DNA of 64,000 nucleotides from UBA8752 sp042095055 (GCA_042095055.1 JBELBZ010000003.1:1-64000), one strand, 5' to 3'. Shown: positions 25,680 to 35,544, numbered from the stretch's first letter. The notes: generated by a model not told the origin, from the sequence alone. Numbers and translations: made by a program.

Positions 25680-28600
25680 TCATTGAATGGGGACCATAGC
25701 GATGGCCACGGTCATTTGTGCTTCCAGTTCCTCGCGCTCCACCTCGGGTCCCATGGGGGCCCATTCCAATTGCTCTGCGAGAGTTTCGGTTCGAATATAG
25801 TCCAAATTGGAGGCCACAGATTCTTGCAATTCAGTGGGGCCATCCAAGGTCAATGCAATGCGGTCTGTGACTTCCAATCCCGCGTCTTTTCTGCGTTGTT
25901 GAATGCGGTTGACCAACTCGCGGGCCAGTCCTTCCGAGCGCAATTCAGGGGTGATGTCAATGTCAAGCGCTACCGTCAGACCGCCTTCGCCGGCCACCAG
26001 CCAACCCGGAATGTCCTCTGTCAATACTTCCACATCGTCGAGCGTCACCTCCACCGGTCCATCCGCCAAATTCAAGGCGATGGACCCGCTCTGCTCCAAG
26101 GCCCTGATGTCATCCTGATCCAGCGCGGCAATCCCTGCAGCCACTTGCTTCATCTGCTTGCCGAAGCGCGGGCCGAGCTTTTTGAAGTCCGCCTTGAGCT
26201 TCTTGGTCAGGATTCCACTGTCTTCTGCAAGCGGTTCGATCGACTTGACATTGACCTCTCCTTTCACCAGTTCAGAAACCGCCGCAAGACGGTCCCCAAA
26301 GCCAGCGTCCAGGACGGGCACCAAAATGCGCTTCAGGGGCTGGCGCACCTTGATCTTTTCTCGCTTTCGCAGGCTCAGGGTGAGTGAACTCAGCTTCTGG
26401 GCCAAGCCCATGCGCGCTTCCAATTCTGCGTCTTGGAGCTGCACGTCTACAGCAGGCCAATCGGCCAAATGCACGGAATCCGATCCACCGAGGTCCTGCC
26501 ACAAGCGGTCGGCGTGAAAGGGTGCAATGGGCGACATCAGCACCGAAACGGTGTGAAGGCAGGTGTGCAACGTCGCATATGCCGCTGATTTGTCGGCGTC
26601 TGAATCGCTTTTCCAGAACCGGCGCCGGCCCAATCGGACGTACCAGTTGCTCAAATCGTCCACCACAAACGACTGTATGGTCCGGCCAGCACGGGTGGGC
26701 TCAAAAGCGTCAAAAGAGGCTTGTACCTCCTCAATGCACGTGTGCAACCTGCTCAAAATCCAGCGGTCCAATTCGGGACGGGTTTCCACTGCTGGTGCAT
26801 CTGAAGCTGGGTCGAATCCATCGATGCCAGCATACAAGGCCAAGAAGGCGTAGGTGTTGTGCAGCGTACCAAAGAACTTGCGCTGTACTTCGGCGATGCC
26901 CTCTGTATCAAAGCGCAGGTTGTCCCAAGGTTGCGCGTTGGTGATCATGTACCAGCGCGTAGCGTCCGGCCCAAACTGCTCGAGGGTCTCAAAAGGGTCC
27001 ACTGCATTGCCCAAGCGCTTGGACATTTTCTGACCCGCCTTGTCCAACACCAATCCATTGGACACCACCGTGCGGTAAGCCACCTGATCGAAGACCATCG
27101 TGGAAATCGCATGCAGCGTGTAAAACCAGCCACGGGTTTGGTCGACACCTTCCGCGATGAAGTCCGCTGGGAAGGCCAAGCCACCATCGGGTCCGTCCAC
27201 GCGGTCCTTGTTTTCGAAAGGATAATGCCACTGGGCATACGGCATACTGCCCGAATCAAACCACACGTCAATCAAGTCAGACTCCCTGTGCATGGGGCGT
27301 CCATCGGCTGCTTTGAGCACAATGCCGTCCACCACGTGCTTGTGCAGGTCGATCTGCGCATAGTTGGCTTCCGACATGTCGCCCGGCACGAAGTCTGGAA
27401 ACGGATGGGCAGCCATCAAACCGGCCGCCACCGCTTCGGTACAAGCGGTATGCAATTCTTCCACCGACCCGATGCAACGCTCTTCGCTGCCGTCTTCTGT
27501 CCTCCAGATGGGTATGGGTATGCCCCAGTATCGCGAGCGGCTGAGGTTCCAGTCGTTGAGGTTCTCGAGCCACTTTCCGAAGCGCCCTGAACCTGTGGCT
27601 GCGGGCTTCCATTGTATGGTCTCATTGAGGGCTTGCATCCGCTCCTTGGCCTCTGTGGCCTTGATGAACCAGCTGTCCAACGGGTAGTAGAGGATGGGCC
27701 GGTCCGTGCGCCAGCAATGCGGATAGCTGTGCTTGTACTTCTCGACCAAGAACGCGCGACCGCGGGTCTTCAAATCGATGGCAATCTCCACGTCTACTGA
27801 CTTTTCTGGCGCGTCTTCGTCGTGGTATTCCTGCTTTACAAAGCGCCCTGCCATGGGCCCACATTCGGGACGGAACCTTCCTTGAAGGTCCACCAGAGGG
27901 ACGCCTTGACCATTGCCGTCATCAACCAGCAAGGGAGGCACACCCGCTGCCGAGGCTACCCTGGCGTCATCCGCACCAAACGTGGGAGCGGTGTGGACGA
28001 TGCCCGTTCCGTCCTCGGTGGTCACAAAGTCACCCGAAATCACACGAAATGCCTGGTCCGCATCGCTCATGGGTTGTGCCCACGGGATCAGCTGTTCGTA
28101 GCTGAGGCCGACCAAATCTGAACCTTTCACCGTGGCCAAGACCTCTGATTCAGGGGCTTTCTTGCCAGAGAAGTGCTTGCCAAACAAGGCTTCAGCCAAG
28201 ACCACCACACCTTCCTCACCGGTGTACCGGTTTGCAGTGCGGACGATGTTGTAATCAATGTTGGCGCCGACGGTAAGGGCGGTGTTCGACGGCAGGGTCC
28301 AAGGCGTCGTGGTCCAAGCCAACAAGTCCACAGGCATTCCATCGGTGGCCCCTCGGGTCCATGCGCTAAACCGCTCGGTGCCTGCAGGTGTCACCCGGAA
28401 TTGTGCCACAACGGTTGTATCGGTCACGTCCCGGTAGGCACCCGGTTGATTGAGCTCGTGACTGCTCAGTCCAGTTCCCGCTTTCGGGCTGTAGGGCTGA
28501 ATGGTGTACCCCTTGTAAATGAGCCCTTTGGAATGCAACTGTGACAACAGCCACCAAACGCTTTCCATGTATTTGGGCTCGTAGGTGACGTAGGGGGCCT

Positions 28601-29039
28601 CCATATCCACCCAATAGCCCATGCGGCGCGTCAGGTCGTTCCATTCTTCGGTATACCGCATGACGGACTCGCGGCACGCGTTGTTGTATTCCTCCACCGA
28701 AATGCGGCGGCCAATGTCCTCCTTGGTGATGCCCAGCGCCTTTTCGACGCCAAGCTCCACTGGAAGACCGTGCGTATCCCAACCGGCTTTGCGCTCCACG
28801 CGCTCTCCTTTGAGCGTGCGGTAACGGCAAAAAATATCCTTCAAGGCGCGGGCCATCACATGGTGAATGCCTGGCTTACCATTGGCAGAAGGGGGCCCTT
28901 CAAAGAAGACGAATCTTTGGTCAGATGGACGTGACTCCACACTCCGGCGGAATACATCTCCTTCCTCCCATTGCTGCATCACCTCCTGTGCGATGCCAGG
29001 AAGGTCGAGGGGGCCTCTTTCGGGAAATCGTCGGGTCAT
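25680..29039 (-). CDS. ileS: isoleucyl-tRNA synthetase
   Basis: 1119-residue class I synthetase. The ATP-binding HIGH region appears as GKPGIHH in FEGPPSANGKPGIHH, the editing domain contains LAWTTTPWTLPSN, DVWFDSGSMPYAQW follows, and the second ATP motif is KMSKRLGN. The long C-terminal anticodon-binding region has no clear zinc-finger Cys cluster, as in the eukaryote-like type of IleRS. Pyruvate kinase lies 83 bases upstream and dksA 3 bases downstream on the same strand. Confidence 0.97.
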   Translation of the reverse strand: MTRRFPERGPLDLPGIAQEVMQQWEEGDVFRRSVESRPSDQRFVFFEGPPSANGKPGIHHVMARALKDIFCRYRTLKGERVERKAGWDTHGLPVELGVEKALGITKEDIGRRISVEEYNNACRESVMRYTEEWNDLTRRMGYWVDMEAPYVTYEPKYMESVWWLLSQLHSKGLIYKGYTIQPYSPKAGTGLSSHELNQPGAYRDVTDTTVVAQFRVTPAGTERFSAWTRGATDGMPVDLLAWTTTPWTLPSNTALTVGANIDYNIVRTANRYTGEEGVVVLAEALFGKHFSGKKAPESEVLATVKGSDLVGLSYEQLIPWAQPMSDADQAFRVISGDFVTTEDGTGIVHTAPTFGADDARVASAAGVPPLLVDDGNGQGVPLVDLQGRFRPECGPMAGRFVKQEYHDEDAPEKSVDVEIAIDLKTRGRAFLVEKYKHSYPHCWRTDRPILYYPLDSWFIKATEAKERMQALNETIQWKPAATGSGRFGKWLENLNDWNLSRSRYWGIPIPIWRTEDGSEERCIGSVEELHTACTEAVAAGLMAAHPFPDFVPGDMSEANYAQIDLHKHVVDGIVLKAADGRPMHRESDLIDVWFDSGSMPYAQWHYPFENKDRVDGPDGGLAFPADFIAEGVDQTRGWFYTLHAISTMVFDQVAYRTVVSNGLVLDKAGQKMSKRLGNAVDPFETLEQFGPDATRWYMITNAQPWDNLRFDTEGIAEVQRKFFGTLHNTYAFLALYAGIDGFDPASDAPAVETRPELDRWILSRLHTCIEEVQASFDAFEPTRAGRTIQSFVVDDLSNWYVRLGRRRFWKSDSDADKSAAYATLHTCLHTVSVLMSPIAPFHADRLWQDLGGSDSVHLADWPAVDVQLQDAELEARMGLAQKLSSLTLSLRKREKIKVRQPLKRILVPVLDAGFGDRLAAVSELVKGEVNVKSIEPLAEDSGILTKKLKADFKKLGPRFGKQMKQVAAGIAALDQDDIRALEQSGSIALNLADGPVEVTLDDVEVLTEDIPGWLVAGEGGLTVALDIDITPELRSEGLARELVNRIQQRRKDAGLEVTDRIALTLDGPTELQESVASNLDYIRTETLAEQLEWAPMGPEVEREELEAQMTVAIAMVPIQ

Positions 29040-29122
29040 CGTGCTGGCTATCCAATGCAGAGCCTCAATGGCATCTGGTCTGGTCGCGCGAAGATAACCC
29101 GCACCTGCAGGGCAAGGACCCC

Positions 29123-30544
29123 TTAGATTCGGCTGATTTTTAACATGTTGGACATGCCCGCTTCTGCGATGGGCATGCTGGCAACGTGGATGATGTAATC
29201 CCCGCTCTTGACTTTGTCGGCGCGCTGCAACAAGGTCTTCACATCAGAAATGGTGTGGTCGGTGGAAATCATCTTGTCGTAGTGGAACGATTCAACCCCC
29301 CAGCACAAGGCCATTTGACCCATGATCTGGCGGTTGCCCGTAAACACATAAATCAGGGCCTTCGGGCGCTGACTGGCGACCTTGTAAGCCGTGTAGCCTG
29401 AGAACGTCATCGTCACAATGGCCGAGGCCTGCACGCGCTCGGCGAGATCGCAGGCATTGTAGCAAATCGCATCGGTCACAAAACGCTCCGGCCGATCGTC
29501 CTCAAAGGCCATGTTGCGGTGGAAAATGTGGGACTCTTTTTCGATTTCCATCACGATGGAACACATCGCCTTGATGACCTCAATGGGATGGGCGCCCACA
29601 GAAGTTTCACCGCTCAACATGACCGCGTCTGCACCGTCCAGAACGGCATTGGCAACGTCGGTCACCTCGGCGCGGGTGGGTGCAATGCTTTCAATCATGG
29701 ACTCCATCATCTGTGTCGCTACGATGACAGGTTTTCCGCTGCGCTGACAAAGCCCAATGATGCGCTTTTGGATCATGGGCACCTTTTGCATGGGCACTTC
29801 CACCCCCAGGTCACCACGGGCAATCATGACCGCATCAGAGGCCTCCACAATGCCTTCCAAATCGTCCACAGCCTCTGGCTTCTCCACCTTGGCCACCACC
29901 CTTGCATGGCTGTCCGCTGCCGCGATGCGCTGCTTGAGGTCCACCACATCGGCTGCGGTACGGACGAAACTCAGGCCGACCCAGTCTACCCCCAGGCTCA
30001 AGGCAAACGGCAGGTCTTCGCGGTCCTTTTCAGTCAAACTGGGCAGGCTGATGTCCGTTGAAGGCAGGTTGAGGCCTTTTCTCGAGGAGAGGATTCCACC
30101 GTGCTCTACGGTGCACTTTACGGTGTCCTTCCCATTGGTTTCCTCCACGCGCAATTTGAGTTTGCCATCGTCCAACAACACCGGCTCTCCCGGCTTGACG
30201 TCCTCCGCAAAATGGGCGTAGTTGGTCCAAGCTTCCTTGCTGTTGCCCTCTTCATTGCCCACGCGAATGGTGAATTCACTCCCGGACTTGAGGTCAGAAC
30301 CATCGGCCATAGGGCCCACCCGAAGCTTGGGCCCCTGCATGTCAGCGAGCAGTGCTGTATGTGTCCCGAGCTTTTCGTCCACAGCCCGGACCCGCTCCAC
30401 AGTTGTAGCGTGGGTGGCGTGGTCGCCGTGGGAAAAGTTCAGGCGAATCACATTGACGCCCTCTTTGATCATGCCCTCGAGGACTTCTGACGAAATGCTC
30501 GCTGGACCTACAGTGGCAATGATCTTGGTAAACTTCGATGGCAT
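29123..30544 (-). CDS. pyk: pyruvate kinase
   Basis: 473 residues from the ATG at 30544 (MPSKFTKIIATVGPAS); upstream in-frame codons overlap the next gene's end and are not needed. Landmarks are ADMQGPKLRVG, GLSFVRTAADV, the metal/substrate block VMIARGDLGVEVP, and MLSGETSVGAHP. It makes ATP and pyruvate from phosphoenolpyruvate in glycolysis. It is part of the acpP-fabF-rnc-IPExxVDY-pyk gene order typical of Bacteroidota. Confidence 0.96.
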   Translation of the reverse strand: MPSKFTKIIATVGPASISSEVLEGMIKEGVNVIRLNFSHGDHATHATTVERVRAVDEKLGTHTALLADMQGPKLRVGPMADGSDLKSGSEFTIRVGNEEGNSKEAWTNYAHFAEDVKPGEPVLLDDGKLKLRVEETNGKDTVKCTVEHGGILSSRKGLNLPSTDISLPSLTEKDREDLPFALSLGVDWVGLSFVRTAADVVDLKQRIAAADSHARVVAKVEKPEAVDDLEGIVEASDAVMIARGDLGVEVPMQKVPMIQKRIIGLCQRSGKPVIVATQMMESMIESIAPTRAEVTDVANAVLDGADAVMLSGETSVGAHPIEVIKAMCSIVMEIEKESHIFHRNMAFEDDRPERFVTDAICYNACDLAERVQASAIVTMTFSGYTAYKVASQRPKALIYVFTGNRQIMGQMALCWGVESFHYDKMISTDHTISDVKTLLQRADKVKSGDYIIHVASMPIAEAGMSNMLKISRI

Positions 30545-30567
30545 GGTTCTGTTTTCTTTTTCGAGCT

Positions 30568-30990
30568 TCACTCGTAATACAGCACTTCTGGTTGGGTGAT
30601 TGCTGTTGCTGCGACGGGAAAGCAAGCTGCAACCCTTCGCATGGAGCGCAATGCCTCCATCAATGTTGCCGCCCGCTCGCCCATCATTGATTCTACACGG
30701 ATGAGATAATCAAAATGAACCAGGGTGGGGATCATTGCCCCTTCCGGCACGCGGTTCCATATCACGTCAAAGGTGTAACCTTCTTCTTCGTCCTCGTGAC
30801 GCCACACGCAGTGCCGGGTCTTGGGCCGCTTTTTTTTATGGATCACCTCAAGTTCAGTGTGATACCCGAGGTGTGTACCGAGTGTTTGATTGAGGTTCCA
30901 GCAAAACTTGTGCCCGGCATCAGTGCAGCTGACACCCAGAAAGGCATAGGGAATGGTTTCATCCCCGATGTCGAGTTGGACGGTGCGCAT
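30568..30990 (-). CDS. IPExxVDY family protein
   Basis: 140-residue small protein of the Bacteroidota-restricted family named for its C-terminal motif. Here the motif is degenerate: IPTLVHFDY, with Thr for Glu and Phe for Val. The N-terminal part (YAFLGVSCTDAGHKFCWNLNQ) is typical of the family. The position between rnc (27 bases upstream) and pyk (23 bases downstream) is the usual one and is strong support. Function unknown. Confidence 0.8.
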   Translation of the reverse strand: MRTVQLDIGDETIPYAFLGVSCTDAGHKFCWNLNQTLGTHLGYHTELEVIHKKKRPKTRHCVWRHEDEEEGYTFDVIWNRVPEGAMIPTLVHFDYLIRVESMMGERAATLMEALRSMRRVAACFPVAATAITQPEVLYYE

Positions 30991-31017
30991 AGGCAGGGAC
31001 CCGTTCTAACTGGAGTC

Positions 31018-31722
31018 CTAATCGTTGCCGAAGATATGACGACAGGCCTCGCGGGCCGCAGCCTGTTCCGCTGACTTTTTGGAAGGGCCATCCGAAGTGC
31101 CCATCACCTTGCCTCCTACCAAGACTTGCATCTGGTACAAGTGCTGCCCATCGCGCTTGAATTCACGCACAACATTGAACTGCACTTTTCGCTTTCGCTT
31201 CTGTCCCCACTCATGCAACTTGCTCTTAAAGTCTACGGTCTCTTGAATGCGGGTATCCAGGTCGAACCGCTGGAGGAGTTTGAGCACGCCCCGTTGGGTT
31301 TTTCTAAAGCCCCTGTCCAAGTAAACGGCGCCCACGAGGGCTTCCATGGCATTGCCCCTCAATGAGGCGTGTACGGCACTCTTTCCAGTTTGAGCGTCCA
31401 GCATGTGCTCCACACCGATTTCCTCGCCGAGGAAATTCAGCGCCTCCCTGCTGACCAGCCGCGCCTTCATGCGGGTCATCTCGCCCTCGTCGCCATTGGG
31501 AAACTTCCCAAAGAGCATGTCGACCACAATCATGTCGAGGACTGAATCCCCAAGGAATTCAAGGCGCTCATTGCTGGGCAGTCCATCGCGCTGGCAGTCC
31601 ACGGAACTGGAGTGCCTGAGGGCTTCTTGGTAATGCTTTAGGTTGCGGGGCCTGACCCCAAAGTGCCGGCGTATAAACCGGCGTATGCGTTGATCTCGGC
31701 TGTCTGTGCGCCCCAGCGCCAT
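31018..31722 (-). CDS. rnc: ribonuclease III
   Basis: 234 residues. The catalytic signature is NERLEFLGDSVLDMIV, with the second acidic site in GNAMEALVGAVYLD. A double-stranded RNA-binding domain follows (about 160-234: QVLVGGKVMGTSDGPSKKSA). It processes rRNA and structured mRNAs. Its ATG shares one base with the fabF stop. Confidence 0.95.
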   Translation of the reverse strand: MALGRTDSRDQRIRRFIRRHFGVRPRNLKHYQEALRHSSSVDCQRDGLPSNERLEFLGDSVLDMIVVDMLFGKFPNGDEGEMTRMKARLVSREALNFLGEEIGVEHMLDAQTGKSAVHASLRGNAMEALVGAVYLDRGFRKTQRGVLKLLQRFDLDTRIQETVDFKSKLHEWGQKRKRKVQFNVVREFKRDGQHLYQMQVLVGGKVMGTSDGPSKKSAEQAAAREACRHIFGND

Positions 31723-32969
31723 CAGAACTTGCGGACGATGACCGAAGCGTTGTGGCCGCCGAAGCCAAAGGTGTTGGACAAAGCTGCCCTTACTGGGCGC
31801 TCGCGCTTCTCATTGAAGGTGTAATCCAACGCTTGGTTCAAGGCCGGATCAGGATCGGTAGAGTTGATGGTGGGAGGCACCACATCCTCTGTGACCGCCA
31901 TGATGCAGGCCAAGGTTTCGATGGCACCAGCAGCACCCAACAAATGGCCCGTCATCGACTTGGTACTCGAAATGCTCAACGCAGGCGCGTGGTCACCAAA
32001 TACCTCTTCAATGGCCTTGACTTCTGCCAAATCACCCAATGGGGTCGATGTGCCATGGACATTGACATAGTCCAACTCCTCTGGTGTCATTCCCGCATCC
32101 TTCAAGGCTGCGCGCATGACATTGCGTGCCCCCAAACCCTCAGGATGGGGTGCCGTCATGTGATGGGCATCGGCAGATGCGCCACCGCCCATGACCTCAC
32201 AGATGATGTGGGCACCACGGGCTTGAGCGTGCTCCAAGGACTCCAGCACCAAGGCGCCTGAGCCTTCTCCAAGCACAAAACCGTCGCGGTTGACATCAAA
32301 CGGACGCGAAGCCACACCAGGGTCGTCGTTTCGGGTCGACAGCGCCTTCATGGCGCCAAAACCACCTATTCCAGCTTCAACCACGGCCGCTTCTGCTCCA
32401 CCGCTGATCATGGCGTCGGCTTTGCCGTACCTGATGGCGTTGAACGCGTCTATGATGGCGTTGGTCGCACTGGCACAAGCAGAAACACAGGCGTAGTTCG
32501 GGCCCCGAAATCCATATTCCATGCTGATGTGCCCGGCGCAGATGTCGCCGATCATCTTGGGAATAAAGAAGGGGTTGAAACGCGGGGTTCCGTCACCCTG
32601 GGCAAAAGCCGTGATTTCTTGCTGAAACGTGAACAGCCCTCCAATGCCACTCCCGAAGATGACCCCTACCCGATCCAGGTCTGGGTTGGCTTCGGCAAGA
32701 CCGGACTGAGCGACGGCTTGTCTGGCCGCCACGATGCCGTATTGGGCATAGGGATCCAGCTTGCGCGCCTCTTTCCGGTCAAAATGTTCACTGGGGTCCC
32801 AGTCCTTGATTTCGCAGGCAAACTGCGTCTTGAACTTGGATGCGTCGAAACGGGTGATGGGACCAGCACCGCTGACCCCTCGTTTCAATGCGTCGAAGAA
32901 AGAGGGAACGTCCTTGCCCAACGGTGTGAGGCAACCCATTCCCGTGATGACGACACGGTTAAGCTCCAT
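31722..32969 (-). CDS. fabF: 3-oxoacyl-[acyl-carrier-protein] synthase II
   Basis: 415-residue condensing enzyme of fatty acid elongation. The catalytic triad is visible: Cys in VSACASATNA, His in NVHGTSTPLGD, and His in SMTGHLLGAAGA. The N-terminus VVITGMGCLTPLG is canonical. It follows acpP by 8 bases and overlaps rnc by one base, so lipid synthesis and rnc are coupled. Confidence 0.97.
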   Translation of the reverse strand: MELNRVVITGMGCLTPLGKDVPSFFDALKRGVSGAGPITRFDASKFKTQFACEIKDWDPSEHFDRKEARKLDPYAQYGIVAARQAVAQSGLAEANPDLDRVGVIFGSGIGGLFTFQQEITAFAQGDGTPRFNPFFIPKMIGDICAGHISMEYGFRGPNYACVSACASATNAIIDAFNAIRYGKADAMISGGAEAAVVEAGIGGFGAMKALSTRNDDPGVASRPFDVNRDGFVLGEGSGALVLESLEHAQARGAHIICEVMGGGASADAHHMTAPHPEGLGARNVMRAALKDAGMTPEELDYVNVHGTSTPLGDLAEVKAIEEVFGDHAPALSISSTKSMTGHLLGAAGAIETLACIMAVTEDVVPPTINSTDPDPALNQALDYTFNEKRERPVRAALSNTFGFGGHNASVIVRKF

Positions 32970-32977
32970 GGCGGGGC

Positions 32978-33211
32978 TTACTTCGCGTTTTCGATGTACT
33001 CAATGGCTTGGCCGACCGTGCCGATCTTCTCAGCTTGGTCATCGGGGATGGCGATGTTGAATTCCTTTTCGAATTCCATGATCAACTCGACAGTATCGAG
33101 CGAATCCGCTCCGAGGTCGTTGGTGAATCCAGCCGCATCGTTCACTTCGGAAGCTTCTACGCCGAGCTTGTCGACGATGATTGCGGTCACTTTTTCGCGG
33201 ATATCAGACAT
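32978..33211 (-). CDS. acpP: acyl carrier protein
   Basis: 77 residues from the ATG at 33211 (MSDIREK). The 4'-phosphopantetheine site is the serine of GADSLDTVELIME. It is acidic and helical, as expected. It is the first gene of the acpP-fabF-rnc unit. The 142-base region upstream holds no gene; a partial Bacteroidota -7 element (TTACTTTG, 33236-33243 on the minus strand) lies there without a good -33 partner. Confidence 0.96.
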   Translation of the reverse strand: MSDIREKVTAIIVDKLGVEASEVNDAAGFTNDLGADSLDTVELIMEFEKEFNIAIPDDQAEKIGTVGQAIEYIENAK

Positions 33212-33353
33212 GATTAAAGTTTTGCGAATGCGGTGCAAAGTAAACGCCTCAATTTCAAGTGTCCGACTTCAAAAACAACGATTCATCAAAGTTCCCCGAT
33301 TTTCAGTTGAAAACAAGCTCAACTTACTGAAATACAGTCCTTTGATTCAGCCA

Positions 33354-34043
33354 CTATTTATCCCCTGTCGGATAGTGGGTACAAATTTCGTCCAAACTTT
33401 TGCGTGAAAGATGCGGCACAGTGGTCCCTTTTGCGGGCCATCCGACGGGAATATTGAGAAAAGCGCGCTCATTCTCAGGGCGGCCCAGCAGCGACCCTAA
33501 AAAATTCATCGGGGAAGGGGTATGGGTGAGGGCCGCAATGCCGACTTCGTGCAAAGCGGCCAACAGCAAACCCACCGCGATTCCGCAGCTCTCCTGAACG
33601 TAGTAGTTGGGGTGCCGGTCTCCAGACTCAGGGTCGGTCTCGTAGGCCTTTCTGAACACGACAATCAAGGCAGGTGCCTCCTCGATAAACGGCTTCACGT
33701 GGTCTGTGGCCAAAGGGGCCAGGTCCTGGAGCCAACGGTCTGACATCCGTTCGGTATAGCTGCGCAGCTCTTCCTCTTCGACCGCCACCCGAATGCGCGC
33801 CCGCAATTCAGGGTCTGTCACGATACAAAAGCTCCACGGCTGTTTGTGTGCGCCGCTTGGCGCCGTCCCTGCAATTTGAATGGCCCGTTCCAAAACATCC
33901 AGTGGAATGGGCTCCGAACTAAAAGTTCGAACGCTGCGCCGTTCAGACAGGTGCGCATACATGGCATCCATCTTCTGCCTCATTTCCTCAGGGGACAACC
34001 TCGGCAGTGAATAGGGAATGTGGGGAGGGTCCTCGGACGTCAT
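33354..34043 (-). CDS. nitroreductase-superfamily flavoprotein, iodotyrosine-deiodinase-like
   Basis: 229-residue FMN enzyme. FMN-binding arginines lie in RRSVRTFS, TAPSGAHKQPW follows, and LTHTPSPMNFLG closes the site. The active-site lid residues that bind the zwitterion of halotyrosines in iodotyrosine deiodinases are all present with exact spacing: Glu92, Tyr96 and Lys117 (Y then 21 residues to K). This separates it from general nitroreductases and from BluB. The reaction would be reductive dehalogenation of halogenated tyrosines. The start overlaps the mlaF-like stop by 4 bases. Native substrate in a bacterium is uncertain. Confidence 0.85.
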   Translation of the reverse strand: MTSEDPPHIPYSLPRLSPEEMRQKMDAMYAHLSERRSVRTFSSEPIPLDVLERAIQIAGTAPSGAHKQPWSFCIVTDPELRARIRVAVEEEELRSYTERMSDRWLQDLAPLATDHVKPFIEEAPALIVVFRKAYETDPESGDRHPNYYVQESCGIAVGLLLAALHEVGIAALTHTPSPMNFLGSLLGRPENERAFLNIPVGWPAKGTTVPHLSRKSLDEICTHYPTGDK

Positions 34044-34801
34044 TGCCCCTGCAATTTCGCCTTGATGTTCCGCATCAGGTCAGAAGCGTAGACAAACGTA
34101 TCCAGCTCTTGGACCCCGCTGTCCAAGATTCCCTTGCGGTCGCCCCGCCATGCGACCGTTCCCTCGTGCAAAAAGTGGATGTTGTCTCCAATTTCGATCA
34201 CGCTGTTCATGTCGTGCGAGATGACCACTGTGGTGGTGTTGTACTCTTGGGTGAGGTCGCGGATCAGGTTGTCGATGACAATGGCCGTTTGGGGGTCCAA
34301 GCCCGAATTGGGCTCGTCACAAAACAGGTAACGCGGCCGTCCCACAATCGCGCGGGCCAAGGCAACGCGCTTCTGCATGCCGCCCGAAACCTCAGCAGGG
34401 TACCGGTGCTCCGCCCCTTCGAGCTGGACCCGCTTGAGACATTCCATCGCCCGCTCCATCCGCTCCTCTGGCCCCATGGAGGTGAACATCTTGAGCGGAA
34501 ATTCAACATTCTCCAGCACGGTCAAGGAATCAAACAACGCCCCGCCTTGGAAGAGCATCCCGATTTGCAGGCGGATCTCCTCCCGCTCCTTTGCGGTCAG
34601 CAAGGTGAAATCCGCTCCCGCGTAATGGATGCTCCCTGCATCTACTTCGAGCAAGCCGACAATGCATTTGGTGAGCACCGACTTTCCTGAACCACTTCGG
34701 CCAATGATGAAATTGACCTGGCCTGCGTCGAAAGCGGCATCTATGCCATGCAACACGGTCTTGTCACCAAAAGCCTTGTCTACCCCGCGGACCCGAATCA
34801 T
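34040..34801 (-). CDS. mlaF: ABC transporter ATP-binding protein, MlaF type
   Basis: 253 residues with Walker A GRSGSGKS, Q-loop region LFQGGALFDSL, signature VSGGMQKRVALARA, Walker B YLFCDEP and the H-loop VVISHDMNSV. GGMQKRV is typical of MlaF, the ATPase of the Mla phospholipid transporter in the inner membrane. The permease gene lies immediately upstream with a 4-base overlap. The MCE-domain partner (MlaD) is not in the window; the gene after this one is the deiodinase-like enzyme instead. Confidence 0.9.
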   Translation of the reverse strand: MIRVRGVDKAFGDKTVLHGIDAAFDAGQVNFIIGRSGSGKSVLTKCIVGLLEVDAGSIHYAGADFTLLTAKEREEIRLQIGMLFQGGALFDSLTVLENVEFPLKMFTSMGPEERMERAMECLKRVQLEGAEHRYPAEVSGGMQKRVALARAIVGRPRYLFCDEPNSGLDPQTAIVIDNLIRDLTQEYNTTTVVISHDMNSVIEIGDNIHFLHEGTVAWRGDRKGILDSGVQELDTFVYASDLMRNIKAKLQGQ

Positions 34802-35544
34802 GTGAGCAGCAATTGTGTGATCACAAGGTTGGCCACCATGACGATGACGACACTGTAAACCACGGCCTTGGTGCTGGACCGGCCGACTTCTTTGGCCCCT
34901 CCAGAAGTGTGGTACCCATGGTAGGCACTCACACTCGTGATGATCAAAGCAAACACACAGGTCTTGATCAGGGCATAGGCCACATCAAACGCTTTGAAGT
35001 CGACTTGAATCCCGTACTCGTAATCTGCGAAGCTGCTGAGGTCCGCTGCGTTGCAAATCCAAGCTCCTGCGCCAATGCCGAGCACCATGGCGATCACCAC
35101 GAGGAATGGAAAAATGACAAGAGCGGCAAGCAGCTTGGGGAGCACCAGGTGGGAAATACTGCGCACACCCATGACCTCTAAGGCGTCAATTTGCTCGGTG
35201 ACCTGCATCGTCCCAATCTGCGATGCGATGTTGGAACCCACCTTTCCGGACAGGATCACGGGGATGATGGTGGGCGCGAATTCGAGGATCATGGTTTGAC
35301 GCACCGTAAAACCAATGGTGTAAGCTGGAACCCATCCGCCCACTTGGTGCGCCGTTTGGATGGCAATGACCGCTCCCATGAACAGGCTCAACAATGCCAC
35401 GATGCCGAGGCTTTGGACGCCGATGGCCTCCAATTCGATGATGGTGGCCTGTGCAAAGACGCGGCCTTTTTGCGGTCGCCGAAGCGCCGATGCCATGAAC
35501 GCGAAATAGCGGCCGATGTGGAATAGCAGTCCCATGCCTCCCAA
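34798..35544 (-). CDS. mlaE: MlaE-family lipid ABC transporter permease
   Basis: 248 residues with several hydrophobic helices (LGIVALLSLFMGAVIAIQTAHQV, FPFLVVIAMVLGIGAG) and the conserved MlaE elements EFAPTIIPVILSGKVGSNIASQIGTM and EQIDALEVMG, split here only for description. It forms the membrane part of the phospholipid transporter that maintains outer-membrane asymmetry. Start at 35544; another Met three codons in is possible. manC ends 53 bases upstream. Confidence 0.92.
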   Translation of the reverse strand: MGGMGLLFHIGRYFAFMASALRRPQKGRVFAQATIIELEAIGVQSLGIVALLSLFMGAVIAIQTAHQVGGWVPAYTIGFTVRQTMILEFAPTIIPVILSGKVGSNIASQIGTMQVTEQIDALEVMGVRSISHLVLPKLLAALVIFPFLVVIAMVLGIGAGAWICNAADLSSFADYEYGIQVDFKAFDVAYALIKTCVFALIITSVSAYHGYHTSGGAKEVGRSSTKAVVYSVVIVMVANLVITQLLLT

